From the NCBI RefSeq assembly GCF_007860095.1, contig NZ_SJPT01000002.1, positions 744,001 to 808,000 on the forward strand: a stretch of 64,000 nt of DNA, given 5' to 3'. The notes under the pieces are model-generated. The model ran no database searches and was not told the DNA's origin. It saw nothing but the letters and a program-made list of their open reading frames with translations. Shown piece after piece: positions 17,428 through 25,084 of the stretch (position 1 is its first letter; each line of letters begins with the position of its first letter). Source of the stretch: Novipirellula galeiformis. GTDB taxonomy: Bacteria; Planctomycetota; Planctomycetia; Pirellulales; Pirellulaceae. Position numbers and translations under genes: made by a program.

Positions 17428-18198
17428 ATGCACTCTCACCAGTCACTTACCGCCGAAGAACATGCCACCTACGAGTGGCAGATGTGGGTTTCCGATTTCG
17501 GCGCCGCAGGACAACAGAAACTCAAAAATGCATCAGTGATGATTTCACGCGTCGGCGGCGTCGGCAGCGTTGTGGCCTATGAACTGGCCGCTGCAGGTGT
17601 GGGCAAGTTGATTCTCGCCCACGCTGGAAACGTTAAACCGAGCGATTTGAATCGGCAATTGCTGATGACTCACGATTGGATCGGCAAGCCGAGGATCGAA
17701 TCCATCCGGCGACGCTTGCTAGAACTAAACCCACGTTTAGAGATCGTGGCGGTCGGTGAAAACGTCGGCCCTGAAAATGCTGCCCAACTAATCGAACAGT
17801 GTGACGTCGTCGTCGATTGTGCGCCGCTGTTCCCCGAACGTTTCCTCATGAACGAGCAAGCCGTTCGCCAAGGCAAACCGATGGTTGAATGTGCGATGTA
17901 CGAAATGGAAGCCCACATCACTACCATTATCCCGGGTCGGTCCCCCTGCCTGCGGTGCCTATTCCCTGAAGCTCCTCCGACTTGGAAACGTCAGTTCCCC
18001 GTGTTCGGCGCCGTCTCTGGGACTGTCGCCTGTATGGGCGCGGTCGAAGCGATCAAAGTCATCGCGGAAATCGGCACCCCCTTGGCCGGTCGGTTAGTAA
18101 AAATGGATCTGCGTGATATGAGCTTTCGCACCCTGAATTTTGCACGTCGCAGCGATTGCCCGGTGTGCGGCCAAACACAGCAATCCATAACCGAGTGA
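17428..18198 (+). CDS. ThiF/MoeB/HesA-family E1-like protein, divergent
   Basis: This 256-residue E1-like protein starts best at ATG 17428 (MHSHQSLTAEEH); an upstream in-frame start at 17350 adds an unlikely leader. It keeps the nucleotide-binding loop (SRVGGVGSVVAYELAAAGVG), SDLNRQLLMTHDWIGKPRIE, and the two zinc CxxC pairs (SPCLRCLF and CPVCGQT). It lacks key features of MoeB: the N-terminal RYxRH Arg motif is replaced by TYEWQMW, and the DGTDN block by VVVDCAPLF. It may bind nucleotide or the carrier without normal adenylation. It is 16 bp upstream of the MoaD/ThiS gene, which a canonical MoeB follows. Confidence 0.8.
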   Translation: MHSHQSLTAEEHATYEWQMWVSDFGAAGQQKLKNASVMISRVGGVGSVVAYELAAAGVGKLILAHAGNVKPSDLNRQLLMTHDWIGKPRIESIRRRLLELNPRLEIVAVGENVGPENAAQLIEQCDVVVDCAPLFPERFLMNEQAVRQGKPMVECAMYEMEAHITTIIPGRSPCLRCLFPEAPPTWKRQFPVFGAVSGTVACMGAVEAIKVIAEIGTPLAGRLVKMDLRDMSFRTLNFARRSDCPVCGQTQQSITE

Positions 18199-18214
18199 AA
18201 GGAGCTCCTAAGTT

Positions 18215-18484
18215 ATGAACGTCATCATTCCCACTTCCCTGCGTCAGCATACCGGCGGCCTTGGGATCATCGATGTCCAAGGCCAGTGCGTTGATGAAGC
18301 ACTGCTGTGCTTGGTCGAGTCGCATCCTGCGCTGAAACCGCAACTACTCGATGCGTCCGGAGGCCTGCTCTCTCACGTCAACGTGTTTGTGAACGATACG
18401 AACTCGCGAGATTTGGACGCGGGTGCCACCCCCCTTGCCGAATCCGACGAAATCTTGCTGGTGCCAGCGATCGCGGGTGGATAG
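18215..18484 (+). CDS. MoaD/ThiS-family ubiquitin-like sulfur carrier
   Basis: This 89-residue beta-grasp protein ends DEILLVPAIAGG, with the C-terminal Gly-Gly that is adenylated and thiocarboxylated in MoaD/ThiS. The N terminus MNVIIPTSLRQHTGG and VFVNDTNSRDLDAGATPLAE fit the fold. AAAGGAGCT at ~18198-18206 is a good RBS. It is sandwiched between two E1-like genes, and the next gene starts the base after its stop. It could serve molybdopterin, thiamine, cysteine or another sulfur product; no partner MoaE is visible. Confidence 0.88.
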   Translation: MNVIIPTSLRQHTGGLGIIDVQGQCVDEALLCLVESHPALKPQLLDASGGLLSHVNVFVNDTNSRDLDAGATPLAESDEILLVPAIAGG

Positions 18485-19642
18485 ATGAGCAAGGACAACA
18501 CGGCATTGTCGCCCGAGGAACTCCAGCGATACGCGCGGCATCTCAGTTTGCCGGAACTTGGCTTGGCGGGGCAAGCCAAACTGCGTGCCGCTTCGGTACT
18601 GATCGTGGGAACCGGTGGCTTGGGTTCACCGGTGGCAATGTACTTGGCCGCTGCCGGTGTCGGGCGACTGGGAATGATCGATTTTGATCGCGTGGAATAC
18701 TCGAACCTGCAGCGTCAAATCATTCATACGACTGATAGTGTTGGTCGCTCGAAGGTCGCGTCGGCAGCCGAGGCTGTTGCCAGGATCAATCCACTGATCA
18801 CGGTCGATGCGATCGACGCCGCACTGACAAGTGAAAATGCAATGAGTATCGCCGGTGACTATGACATCATCATCGACGGAACCGACAATTTTGCGACGCG
18901 GTACTTGGTGAACGATGTCTGTGTGCTGCTGAAAAAGCCGAACTGTTACGGTTCGATCTTTCGCTTCGAAGGCCAAGCGTCCGTGTTCGGTCACGCGGGC
19001 GGACCTTGTTACCGCTGCTTGTATCCTCAACCGCCCGCACCAGGAACCGTACCGAATTGTGCCGAGGGAGGTGTGCTGGGAATCCTGCCCGGAATCGTAG
19101 GTACAATTCAGGCCACTGAAGCGATCAAGTTGATCCTGGGAATCGGTAACTCATTGTCAGGCCGATTGCTGCTGATCGATGCCGCCGAGATGAGGTTTCG
19201 AGAGTTGAAAGTGCGACGCAGCGCCGATTGCCCCGTGTGTGGTGACGCGCCGACGATTACCGCGCCGATCGACTACGACCAGTTCTGCGGCTCGTCTCCG
19301 GCCAGCGAGGAAACGGACGTACAAAGCCGCTGGGATATTGAGGCGAGTGAGCTGAAGCAAATGCTCGATGACGGCACGGAGTTCGTTTTGGTTGACGTCC
19401 GCGAGCCCCACGAGCACGAGATCTGCAGCTTGGGAGGAACTCTAATCCCACTTGCCGAACTTACCGATCGCCAACACGAATTGCCAACCGACAAAACCAT
19501 CGTTGTGCACTGCAAACTCGGCGGTCGCAGCGCTCAGGCGGCCCATCAACTGCGAGAGCTTGGTTTCAAGGACGTCCGCAATTTGCGTGGCGGGATTGAT
19601 GCCTGGGCCACCCAGATCGATCCTTCGATGCCGCGATACTAA
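18485..19642 (+). CDS. moeB: MoeB-type adenylyltransferase with C-terminal rhodanese domain
   Basis: This 385-residue protein fuses an E1 domain (~1-255) to a rhodanese domain (~285-385), as in MoeZ/MOCS3. It adenylates the Gly-Gly end of a ubiquitin-like carrier, and the rhodanese passes sulfur. Visible: RYARHLSLPELGLAGQAKL, VGTGGLGSPVAMYLAAAGVG, DFDRVEYSNLQRQIIH, IDGTDNFATRYLVND, CxxC pairs (PCYRCLYP; CPVCGD), and the rhodanese loop IVVHCKLGGRSAQAA with its active-site Cys. It is abutted directly to the sulfur-carrier gene. Residues are intact, so full activity is likely. It is the last gene before the 139-bp repeats. Confidence 0.92.
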   Translation: MSKDNTALSPEELQRYARHLSLPELGLAGQAKLRAASVLIVGTGGLGSPVAMYLAAAGVGRLGMIDFDRVEYSNLQRQIIHTTDSVGRSKVASAAEAVARINPLITVDAIDAALTSENAMSIAGDYDIIIDGTDNFATRYLVNDVCVLLKKPNCYGSIFRFEGQASVFGHAGGPCYRCLYPQPPAPGTVPNCAEGGVLGILPGIVGTIQATEAIKLILGIGNSLSGRLLLIDAAEMRFRELKVRRSADCPVCGDAPTITAPIDYDQFCGSSPASEETDVQSRWDIEASELKQMLDDGTEFVLVDVREPHEHEICSLGGTLIPLAELTDRQHELPTDKTIVVHCKLGGRSAQAAHQLRELGFKDVRNLRGGIDAWATQIDPSMPRY

Positions 19643-19670
19643 TTCGCTACGCCGCGAAGCACTTAGAGAC

Positions 19671-20090
19671 GGCAAATTACAGCATTTGCGTTCCGTAGCT
19701 ACGCTCGCCAGAGCGTGGATGGTTGCCGGCCAATACGAATCACCACCTTCTGGCGAAGGTAGCTACGAGAATATGGTTCTTCGCTGCTGTTCGCTACGCT
19801 CAAACCACCGGCAAATTACGGCATTTGCGTTCCGTAGCTACGCTCGCCAGAGCGTGGATGGTTGCCGGCCAATACGAATCACCACCTTCTGGCGAAGGTA
19901 GCTACGAGAAAATCGTTTTTCGCTGCTGTTCGCTACGCTCAAACCACCGGCAAATTACGGCATTTGCATTCCGTAGCTACGCTCGCCAGAGCGTGGATGG
20001 TTGCCGGCCAACACTAATCACCACCTTCTGGCGAAGGTAGCTACGAGAAAATCGTTTTTCGCTGCTGTTCGCTACGCTCAAACCACCGGC
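19671..20090. repeat. 139-bp tandem repeat, three copies
   Basis: GGCAAATTAC recurs at 19671, 19810 and 19949, and a truncated GGCAAATTGC at 20088: an exact 139-bp period. Copies differ at few bases. Inside each unit, CGTAGCTACGCTCGCCAGAG and CTTCTGGCGAAGGTAGCTAC are inverted relatives, so each unit can form a long hairpin. It fills most of the gap between the convergent MoeB and ModC genes. The period is not a multiple of three, so it is not coding; it may act as a bidirectional terminator. Confidence 0.9.
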
Positions 20091-20157
20091 AAATTGCAAA
20101 AATCTCTATCGCGATTGCGGCGAAACCAATGTGCGACAGGAACGATCAAGGCAACGC

Positions 20158-20796
20158 TCATTCGGCGGTGATTTTGCCGTCATCGAGCACAAACCGGCGG
20201 TCGGCAAGCGCGGCCGCCTCTGCGCTGCTATGGGTGACATGCAGCGTCGTCACGCCGGTGGTTTCCTTGACCCGCCGCAGCAACTCACGCATCTCCAGTC
20301 GCGTCGATTCGTCCAGTGCGCTCAGCGGCTCATCGAGCAACAACACGCTGGGATGAAACGATAACGCTCTGCCGAGCGCCACACGCTGAGACTCTCCGCC
20401 ACTGAGTCCATCAATCTTGCGGCTTAGCAACGACGTGATACCCAGCATCTCGCTCAGCTCTTCAGATCGACGATTCATCTCGGCACGCGATTGGCCACGC
20501 AGCTTCAGAGCAAACGTCAAGTGTTCGGCGACGCTAAGCGTGGGAAACAACGCCAGGTCTTGCGGTACATATCCGATTTGTCGGTCGCCGGGCATCCAAT
20601 CGGTGACGTCCGTTCCCTCGATTAGTATTTGGCCATGATGAATTCGGCGGAGCCCGCAGATCGCTTCGAGGATCGTTGTTTTGCCACGTCCGGTGCGGCC
20701 CATCAATGCCACGTATTCGCCCGAGCGGATTTGAAACGATAGCTGCCTCAGTCGGAATTCACCCGCCCCAATGGTGATGTCACGTAGTTCAATCAT
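20158..20796 (-). CDS. modC: molybdate/tungstate-type ABC transporter ATP-binding protein
   Basis: The ATPase is 212 residues from ATG 20796 (MIELRDITIGAGEF). It shows Walker A GRTGRGKTT, Q-loop VPQDLALFPTLSV, signature LSGGESQRVALGRAL, Walker B VLLLDEPLSALDE and the switch His in LHVTHSSAEAAAL. It lacks the C-terminal Mop/TOBE domain of classic ModC, so it is a short form. Its ATG overlaps the permease stop (ATGA, 20793-20796). Phosphate, sulfate or tungstate importers have similar ATPases; the partner binding protein decides the substrate. Confidence 0.85.
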   Translation of the reverse strand: MIELRDITIGAGEFRLRQLSFQIRSGEYVALMGRTGRGKTTILEAICGLRRIHHGQILIEGTDVTDWMPGDRQIGYVPQDLALFPTLSVAEHLTFALKLRGQSRAEMNRRSEELSEMLGITSLLSRKIDGLSGGESQRVALGRALSFHPSVLLLDEPLSALDESTRLEMRELLRRVKETTGVTTLHVTHSSAEAAALADRRFVLDDGKITAE

Positions 20797-21659
20797 GCCG
20801 TCAATCCTGTTCCCAAAACTCGCAAGACCAGCAGCACGATGACCGCCATCGCGACCATCAGCAGAGACACCGCGACGGCGGCATCCAGCTGTCCGACACT
20901 GAGTTCTAAAAACACCGTCGTCGAGAGCACCTCCGTACGCATTCGTGTCGCGCCGGCAAAGACCAAGATCGGTCCGAATTCGCCCAACGCCCGTGCCCAC
21001 GCAATCGTGGTTGCCGCGATCATACCACGCCACGCCTGGGGGATCGCGATCTGCATGAACGCTTGGGCGCGGGTACAGCCGAGCGTGCGTGCGACGTCTT
21101 CGGCACGAGGGTCGATCTGATCGAACGTCACTCGCATCGTGCGCACGGCAAACGCACAGGCCACCGAAAACTGCGCCAGCACCACGGCGGGCCAGCGATA
21201 AGTCACGGGAAAACCGACACTGTCGCGAAGCCAGGCTTCGAGTTCCCAACCACCGACCGGAAGGTGAAATAGAATCAACAAACTAAGGCCCAGCACCAGC
21301 GGCGGCAGCACAATCGGGATGTCCACCAGCGTATCGATCATCCATCGTCCGGGAAAACGATAGCGAGAGAGCAGATACCCCAGCGGCGTGGCAACCCAAA
21401 TCGAAAGGATCGCAGCAGCGGTACAGGACAACATGGTCAGCCGAAACGCTACTTGGATTTCCGGCTTCGCCAGCGCCGCAGTAAAGTCAGAAAAGGATGT
21501 AAACAGGATATCGGCAGCCAACAGCAAAACAATCAGCAGCACAAAGAGAGCGGAAATCGCGCTCATGACGAAAAAGAACGGCACATCGCTTCGTCGGCGA
21601 CGAACTGCAAGTCCCTTCTTTGTTGTTACCGTTACGCTTGGTTCGACTTCGCTTGTCAT
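20793..21659 (-). CDS. modB: molybdate-type ABC transporter permease
   Basis: This 288-residue inner-membrane permease has about six helices after a charged ~25-residue N terminus. The ATPase-coupling loop is visible as EDVARTLGCTRAQAFMQIAI, then ARALGEFGPILVFAGATRM, a pattern shared by ModB/CysT-type permeases (the GEFG block is typical). It is coupled to the ATPase gene by a 4-bp overlap. The substrate-binding gene lies 217 bp upstream, with the 22-bp repeats between. Molybdate versus tungstate is not decided by sequence. Confidence 0.85.
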   Translation of the reverse strand: MTSEVEPSVTVTTKKGLAVRRRRSDVPFFFVMSAISALFVLLIVLLLAADILFTSFSDFTAALAKPEIQVAFRLTMLSCTAAAILSIWVATPLGYLLSRYRFPGRWMIDTLVDIPIVLPPLVLGLSLLILFHLPVGGWELEAWLRDSVGFPVTYRWPAVVLAQFSVACAFAVRTMRVTFDQIDPRAEDVARTLGCTRAQAFMQIAIPQAWRGMIAATTIAWARALGEFGPILVFAGATRMRTEVLSTTVFLELSVGQLDAAVAVSLLMVAMAVIVLLVLRVLGTGLTA

Positions 21660-21799
21660 TTCGTCAGAGCTGAAGAGTTGTAGTTTTTTGAAGCCGCAAG
21701 ATTGGTGATTGCTTTCTTAACCAAAGACCACCGCCATCGTAGCCTCGGGCTATGTCGAGTGCAGGACCTTGGCCATAAAACTCGGGGCGATATTATCCC

Positions 21800-21855
21800 G
21801 TGCCGTGGGCAAGGCTGTCCAGTGCCATGGGCAAGGTTGTCCAGTGCCGCGGGCA
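21800..21855. repeat. 22-bp tandem repeat, 2.5 copies
   Basis: Units GTGCCGTGGGCAAGGCTGTC..., starting at 21800 and 21822, and a partial at 21844 differ by single bases. They lie between the ModA-like and ModB genes and could separate their expression. Confidence 0.75.
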
Positions 21856-21876
21856 CATCAATGCCGCGCACGGCGG

Positions 21877-23385
21877 TCATTCTCCCTTGTTCGCATCCAA
21901 TTGCCAGCGGAAACCTTCGGCGGCGAATATCCCCTGTGATGACTGCGAACAGATTTGTTGGAACAACCGTCCGGCCAATTCTGGGTACTTTGACTCTTCC
22001 GCGACCGCCCAGGGTTGCGTTGCGACGCTACACGAGATGTCTTGGATTCGGATCGCATCCAACGACTCCGAGGCCCCCGCTGCGTTACTCAAATAAGCCA
22101 CGGCGGTGTCGAGTGAACCGGTCAGCAACTGATTCACCAACATATCGCCCGTCGGCGACTGGACCGTCACGTTGGGCATCACCTCTTGCTGAATACCACT
22201 TTCACGAAACGTGTTTTGAGTGACCCAGCCCATCGCACATTGCTTCTCGTGTCCAATCCCCACTCGCAAGTCCTTGCGAGTTAAATCCCGTAACGATCGG
22301 ATGTTTTTCGGATTGCCTTTTTGCACCAAAATCACCAGTTCGTTTTGGGAGACCGGAACCGGCTCGGGAAACAAATCGTGAACTTGGTTCATGAATTCCG
22401 AATCGCAGGCGAAATAGGCGTCCGGATGTTGCCCCGCCTTCATTTGAGCAACCAAGATTCCGCAGCCATTGTAAACCCGGTTGACCTTGATGCCCTCGCG
22501 TTTTTCAAACGCTGCGATCGTGTCCTCGATTGCGGGACGCAACATCGAGCCAGCAAAAATCGACAACTCCGGCACGTCGCTCCAAGTGTCTCCGCCTCGG
22601 GTGCGAAAACCGAACTCAGCGTAGTGCTTCAGTCCGCGGTCTCGCGCCGAAAGGTAGCGTGCGAAATGAAGTGCCGCCTGGGGTTGGTCCGTCGAAGCGA
22701 TCACGCCTACCGAAATTTGAGATGCGGCATCCGCCAACTCAGGCAACTCAATGTACTCGAGGTCGTCATAGGTATTCAGTACCGCGTCGTACACGATTCC
22801 AGCATCTGCGGCACCGATCGCAACATCATTGGCAACTTCGTTGACCGTTGCGCGTGACGCAGTCACGGACGACTCGATCAGCTCCCACTGGCCATCCGCA
22901 CTCAGAACCTCACGTACGACTTTGCCAATCGCGGCCGTATCGGGACTGGCCATGACCAACCGCACCTCATCGCGGAGCAGGTCCGAGAACTGCTCGATCG
23001 ACTTTGGGTTGTTCCGCTTGATAGCGACCACGGCCTGCATGCGAGCGATCGGCACCACCTCCGCGACCAATTGCTTGTCGCGAGCCATGTCGAGATAGCT
23101 GTCATCGGCTGGCAAGAACAAGTCTCCCGATCGAGTCACCTCAATGGACGACAGCAAGGTTTGTGACGGCCCGTACTGGATATCAACCTTGCGACCAAAC
23201 TCTTGTTCGTAGTCCTCGCGAATCGACTCCATCACTGCGCGATTGCTGGCGGCACAGTACAGCATTATCGATTGTGGTGGATCGTCCGAGGTCGCGTGAT
23301 TGCCAAGGTTCAAAATGGCAAAGATCCCAGCCAGCAAAATCACCGACCCGATGATGAGTAGTAAGATCCGATTCTTTGATGACAT
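21877..23385 (-). CDS. tandem double ModA-like substrate-binding protein
   Basis: About 502 residues, twice the usual ModA length. The N terminus (MSSKNRILLLIIGSVILLAG) is an anchor or signal; an ATG five codons upstream (23400) is an alternative. Two periplasmic-binding domains follow each other: domain 1 (~35-270) with SIMLYCAASNRAVMESIRED and SGDLFLPADDSYLDMA, domain 2 (~280-500) with LSIFAGSMLRPAIEDTIAAF and HPDAYFACDSEFMNQV. Each keeps the ModA order: opening strand, polar loop, and the NPKSI/NPKNI lobe crossover. The pair likely arose by duplication and fusion, then diverged. It delivers oxyanion to the permease downstream. Molybdate is the best guess; tungstate is possible. Confidence 0.85.
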   Translation of the reverse strand: MSSKNRILLLIIGSVILLAGIFAILNLGNHATSDDPPQSIMLYCAASNRAVMESIREDYEQEFGRKVDIQYGPSQTLLSSIEVTRSGDLFLPADDSYLDMARDKQLVAEVVPIARMQAVVAIKRNNPKSIEQFSDLLRDEVRLVMASPDTAAIGKVVREVLSADGQWELIESSVTASRATVNEVANDVAIGAADAGIVYDAVLNTYDDLEYIELPELADAASQISVGVIASTDQPQAALHFARYLSARDRGLKHYAEFGFRTRGGDTWSDVPELSIFAGSMLRPAIEDTIAAFEKREGIKVNRVYNGCGILVAQMKAGQHPDAYFACDSEFMNQVHDLFPEPVPVSQNELVILVQKGNPKNIRSLRDLTRKDLRVGIGHEKQCAMGWVTQNTFRESGIQQEVMPNVTVQSPTGDMLVNQLLTGSLDTAVAYLSNAAGASESLDAIRIQDISCSVATQPWAVAEESKYPELAGRLFQQICSQSSQGIFAAEGFRWQLDANKGE

Positions 23386-23713
23386 GTCTACCAATTCCAT
23401 GCTGTCGAACGAAAGGAATTAAGCCAGCATACCATGATCGATTTCCTGCATCGCCACCCTCTAAACCTTAAACAAGCGAGCTTCGCTTGTTTCCTTATGC
23501 TTAGGTTCCAACATCCATTTCACGTTCGTTCCAATCGGAACGCCTCTCGTGGTCGGTCACGATAGAAAGAATTGACCTGCCCCCACCCCCTACTCTCATA
23601 ACAGTGGACCATGAATTAGGGGCATTCCATAGCGGAGCGTCCCCTTGCCATAGCCATTCGGGGGTGAACCAATTCGTTTCGCTATGATTTATGCTTCTTC
23701 GTTTCCGTCGAGG

Positions 23714-23966
23714 GTTTCCGTCGAGGGGTTTCTTCGCCCCGGCGGTGGATGACTTTTTACGATTGAGGGTTTGCCCAAAGCCAAGCTCGACAAATCGTTG
23801 CCTGATAACCGACGGTCTTGGCACAAAAGAAAACAGCATTCGCAATCGGAGTGAGTGTCCATGCCGGCGCCTCTGCATCCGCCTTGAGCAATATTTGAGC
23901 ACGGCGAACTTTGGGGCCGGTCCACTTGAGCTTGCGAATTAACTCAGCGACGATTTCCCAATTGGA
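23714..23966 (-). pseudogene. IS630-family transposase remnant
   Basis: Two frames on the minus strand carry consecutive IS630 N-terminal pieces: WTGPKVRRAQILLKADAEA with TLTPIANAVFFCAKTV (~23966-23826), then VIRQRFVELGFGQTLNRKK and AKKPLDGN (~23811-23714). The switch of frame at KTV/VIRQ shows a frameshift. The catalytic DDE part is not found, so only the helix-turn-helix end survives. The rest of 23401-24027 shows no gene. Confidence 0.7.
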
Positions 23967-24027
23967 CACAACCCTAGCTTTCACGCATGACAAAGCACTC
24001 GATAAAAAAACGCAATGCCCATTGGCT

Positions 24028-24792
24028 CTAGCGAGGCCCCATCCGTACGGCGCCATCGAGTCGCAGCGTGCAACCATTGAGCATCGCATTGTTGAAGACG
24101 TGCGTCACCAGTGAAGCAAAATCGTCGGGCTCGCCCAACCGTTTGGGAAACAACGTTTGATCGATCAGCGACTGACGTACTTTGTCCGGGGCGGCTTGCA
24201 TCATCGGCGTATCGAAAATCCCAGGCGCAATCGAAACGACACGGATTCCATGCTGACTCAGTTCACGCGCCAATGGTAGCGTCAGTGAGGCAACGGCGCC
24301 TTTGGATGCAGCGTAGGCCGCTTGCCCGACCTGGCCTTCAAACGCCGCGACCGATGACGTCATGACCATCACGCCTCGTTCGCCATCCGTGTCCGGCTCG
24401 GACCGTGAAATCGCCTCGGCCGCCAACCGCATCGTGTTGAACGTCCCGTTTAGATTAATGTCGACGGCGCGGCGAAACGCATCGAGCGAAGCGACACCCT
24501 CGCGAGGCAACAAACGCTCCGCGTGCAACACCCCCGCACACGCAACCACGCCACGCAAGCTGCCAAAGGCTGCCTCACCCGCCGTGATCGCCGCTTGCAT
24601 GTCGGCTTCGCTCGTGACATCGGTTCGCACATAGAGCACACGATCGCCAAGCTCTTTTTGCACTTCCTCGCGTGGCGAAGCCAAGTCAGCGACGGTGACT
24701 CGGGCTCCTTGGCGAGCAAGAGAACGGACACACGCCGCTCCTAATCCGGAACTGCCACCGGTTACCAACAGATGCGATTGATCGATTTGCAT
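24028..24792 (-). CDS. short-chain dehydrogenase, HSD17B10/hydroxyacyl-CoA type
   Basis: This 254-residue SDR starts best at ATG 24792 (MQIDQSHLLVTGGSSGLGAA). It keeps the NAD loop TGGSSGLG, the VACAGV element in place of NNAG, the catalytic Ser (VMVMTSSVAAFEG) and the YAASKGAVASL motif. FDTPMMQAAPDKVRQSL and FPKRLGEPDDFASLV near the C terminus match type-II 3-hydroxyacyl-CoA (2-methyl-3-hydroxybutyryl-CoA) dehydrogenases. It lies downstream of the ligase gene on the same strand, 292 bp away, with no gene between. A role in beta-oxidation of branched acyl-CoA fits the neighbours. Confidence 0.85.
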   Translation of the reverse strand: MQIDQSHLLVTGGSSGLGAACVRSLARQGARVTVADLASPREEVQKELGDRVLYVRTDVTSEADMQAAITAGEAAFGSLRGVVACAGVLHAERLLPREGVASLDAFRRAVDINLNGTFNTMRLAAEAISRSEPDTDGERGVMVMTSSVAAFEGQVGQAAYAASKGAVASLTLPLARELSQHGIRVVSIAPGIFDTPMMQAAPDKVRQSLIDQTLFPKRLGEPDDFASLVTHVFNNAMLNGCTLRLDGAVRMGPR

Positions 24793-25084
24793 GAATGAAT
24801 TGACTCCAATCTTGATGTCCGAAGGCTCGCGGAACGAAGGAACGCGCGGCACTAAGCGCTACGTTATAACGATCCACCTGGAATCGTGTAGCGCGAGCGT
24901 CAAAAAAGCGGTTTGCAAACACCAGCCCGTCCCGATCAACGACGCCGAATATGCCGCTGCGACGATGATCGTTAAGTACGAGAGAGAGCGTTGAATTCCG
25001 CCCCCGAAGCTGATTCGTATCGCCCTGAGTTTCGTAGTCTCACGAATCCGAATGAAGTGAACGCCAGCGTGATTGGTGAGCGAC

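Noticed and set aside
19452-20040. Long plus-strand frames with repeated peptides at the 139-bp array
   Set aside because: The 139-bp period is not a multiple of three, so repeats shift frame; they overlap the MoeB end and are not coding.
19671-20090. Possible CRISPR array
   Set aside because: Units are contiguous 139-bp tandem copies without variable spacers, and no cas gene is near.
23501-23700. Continuation of the IS630 transposase into its catalytic part
   Set aside because: No DDE-region motif was seen beyond the PLDGN segment, so the remnant was not extended.
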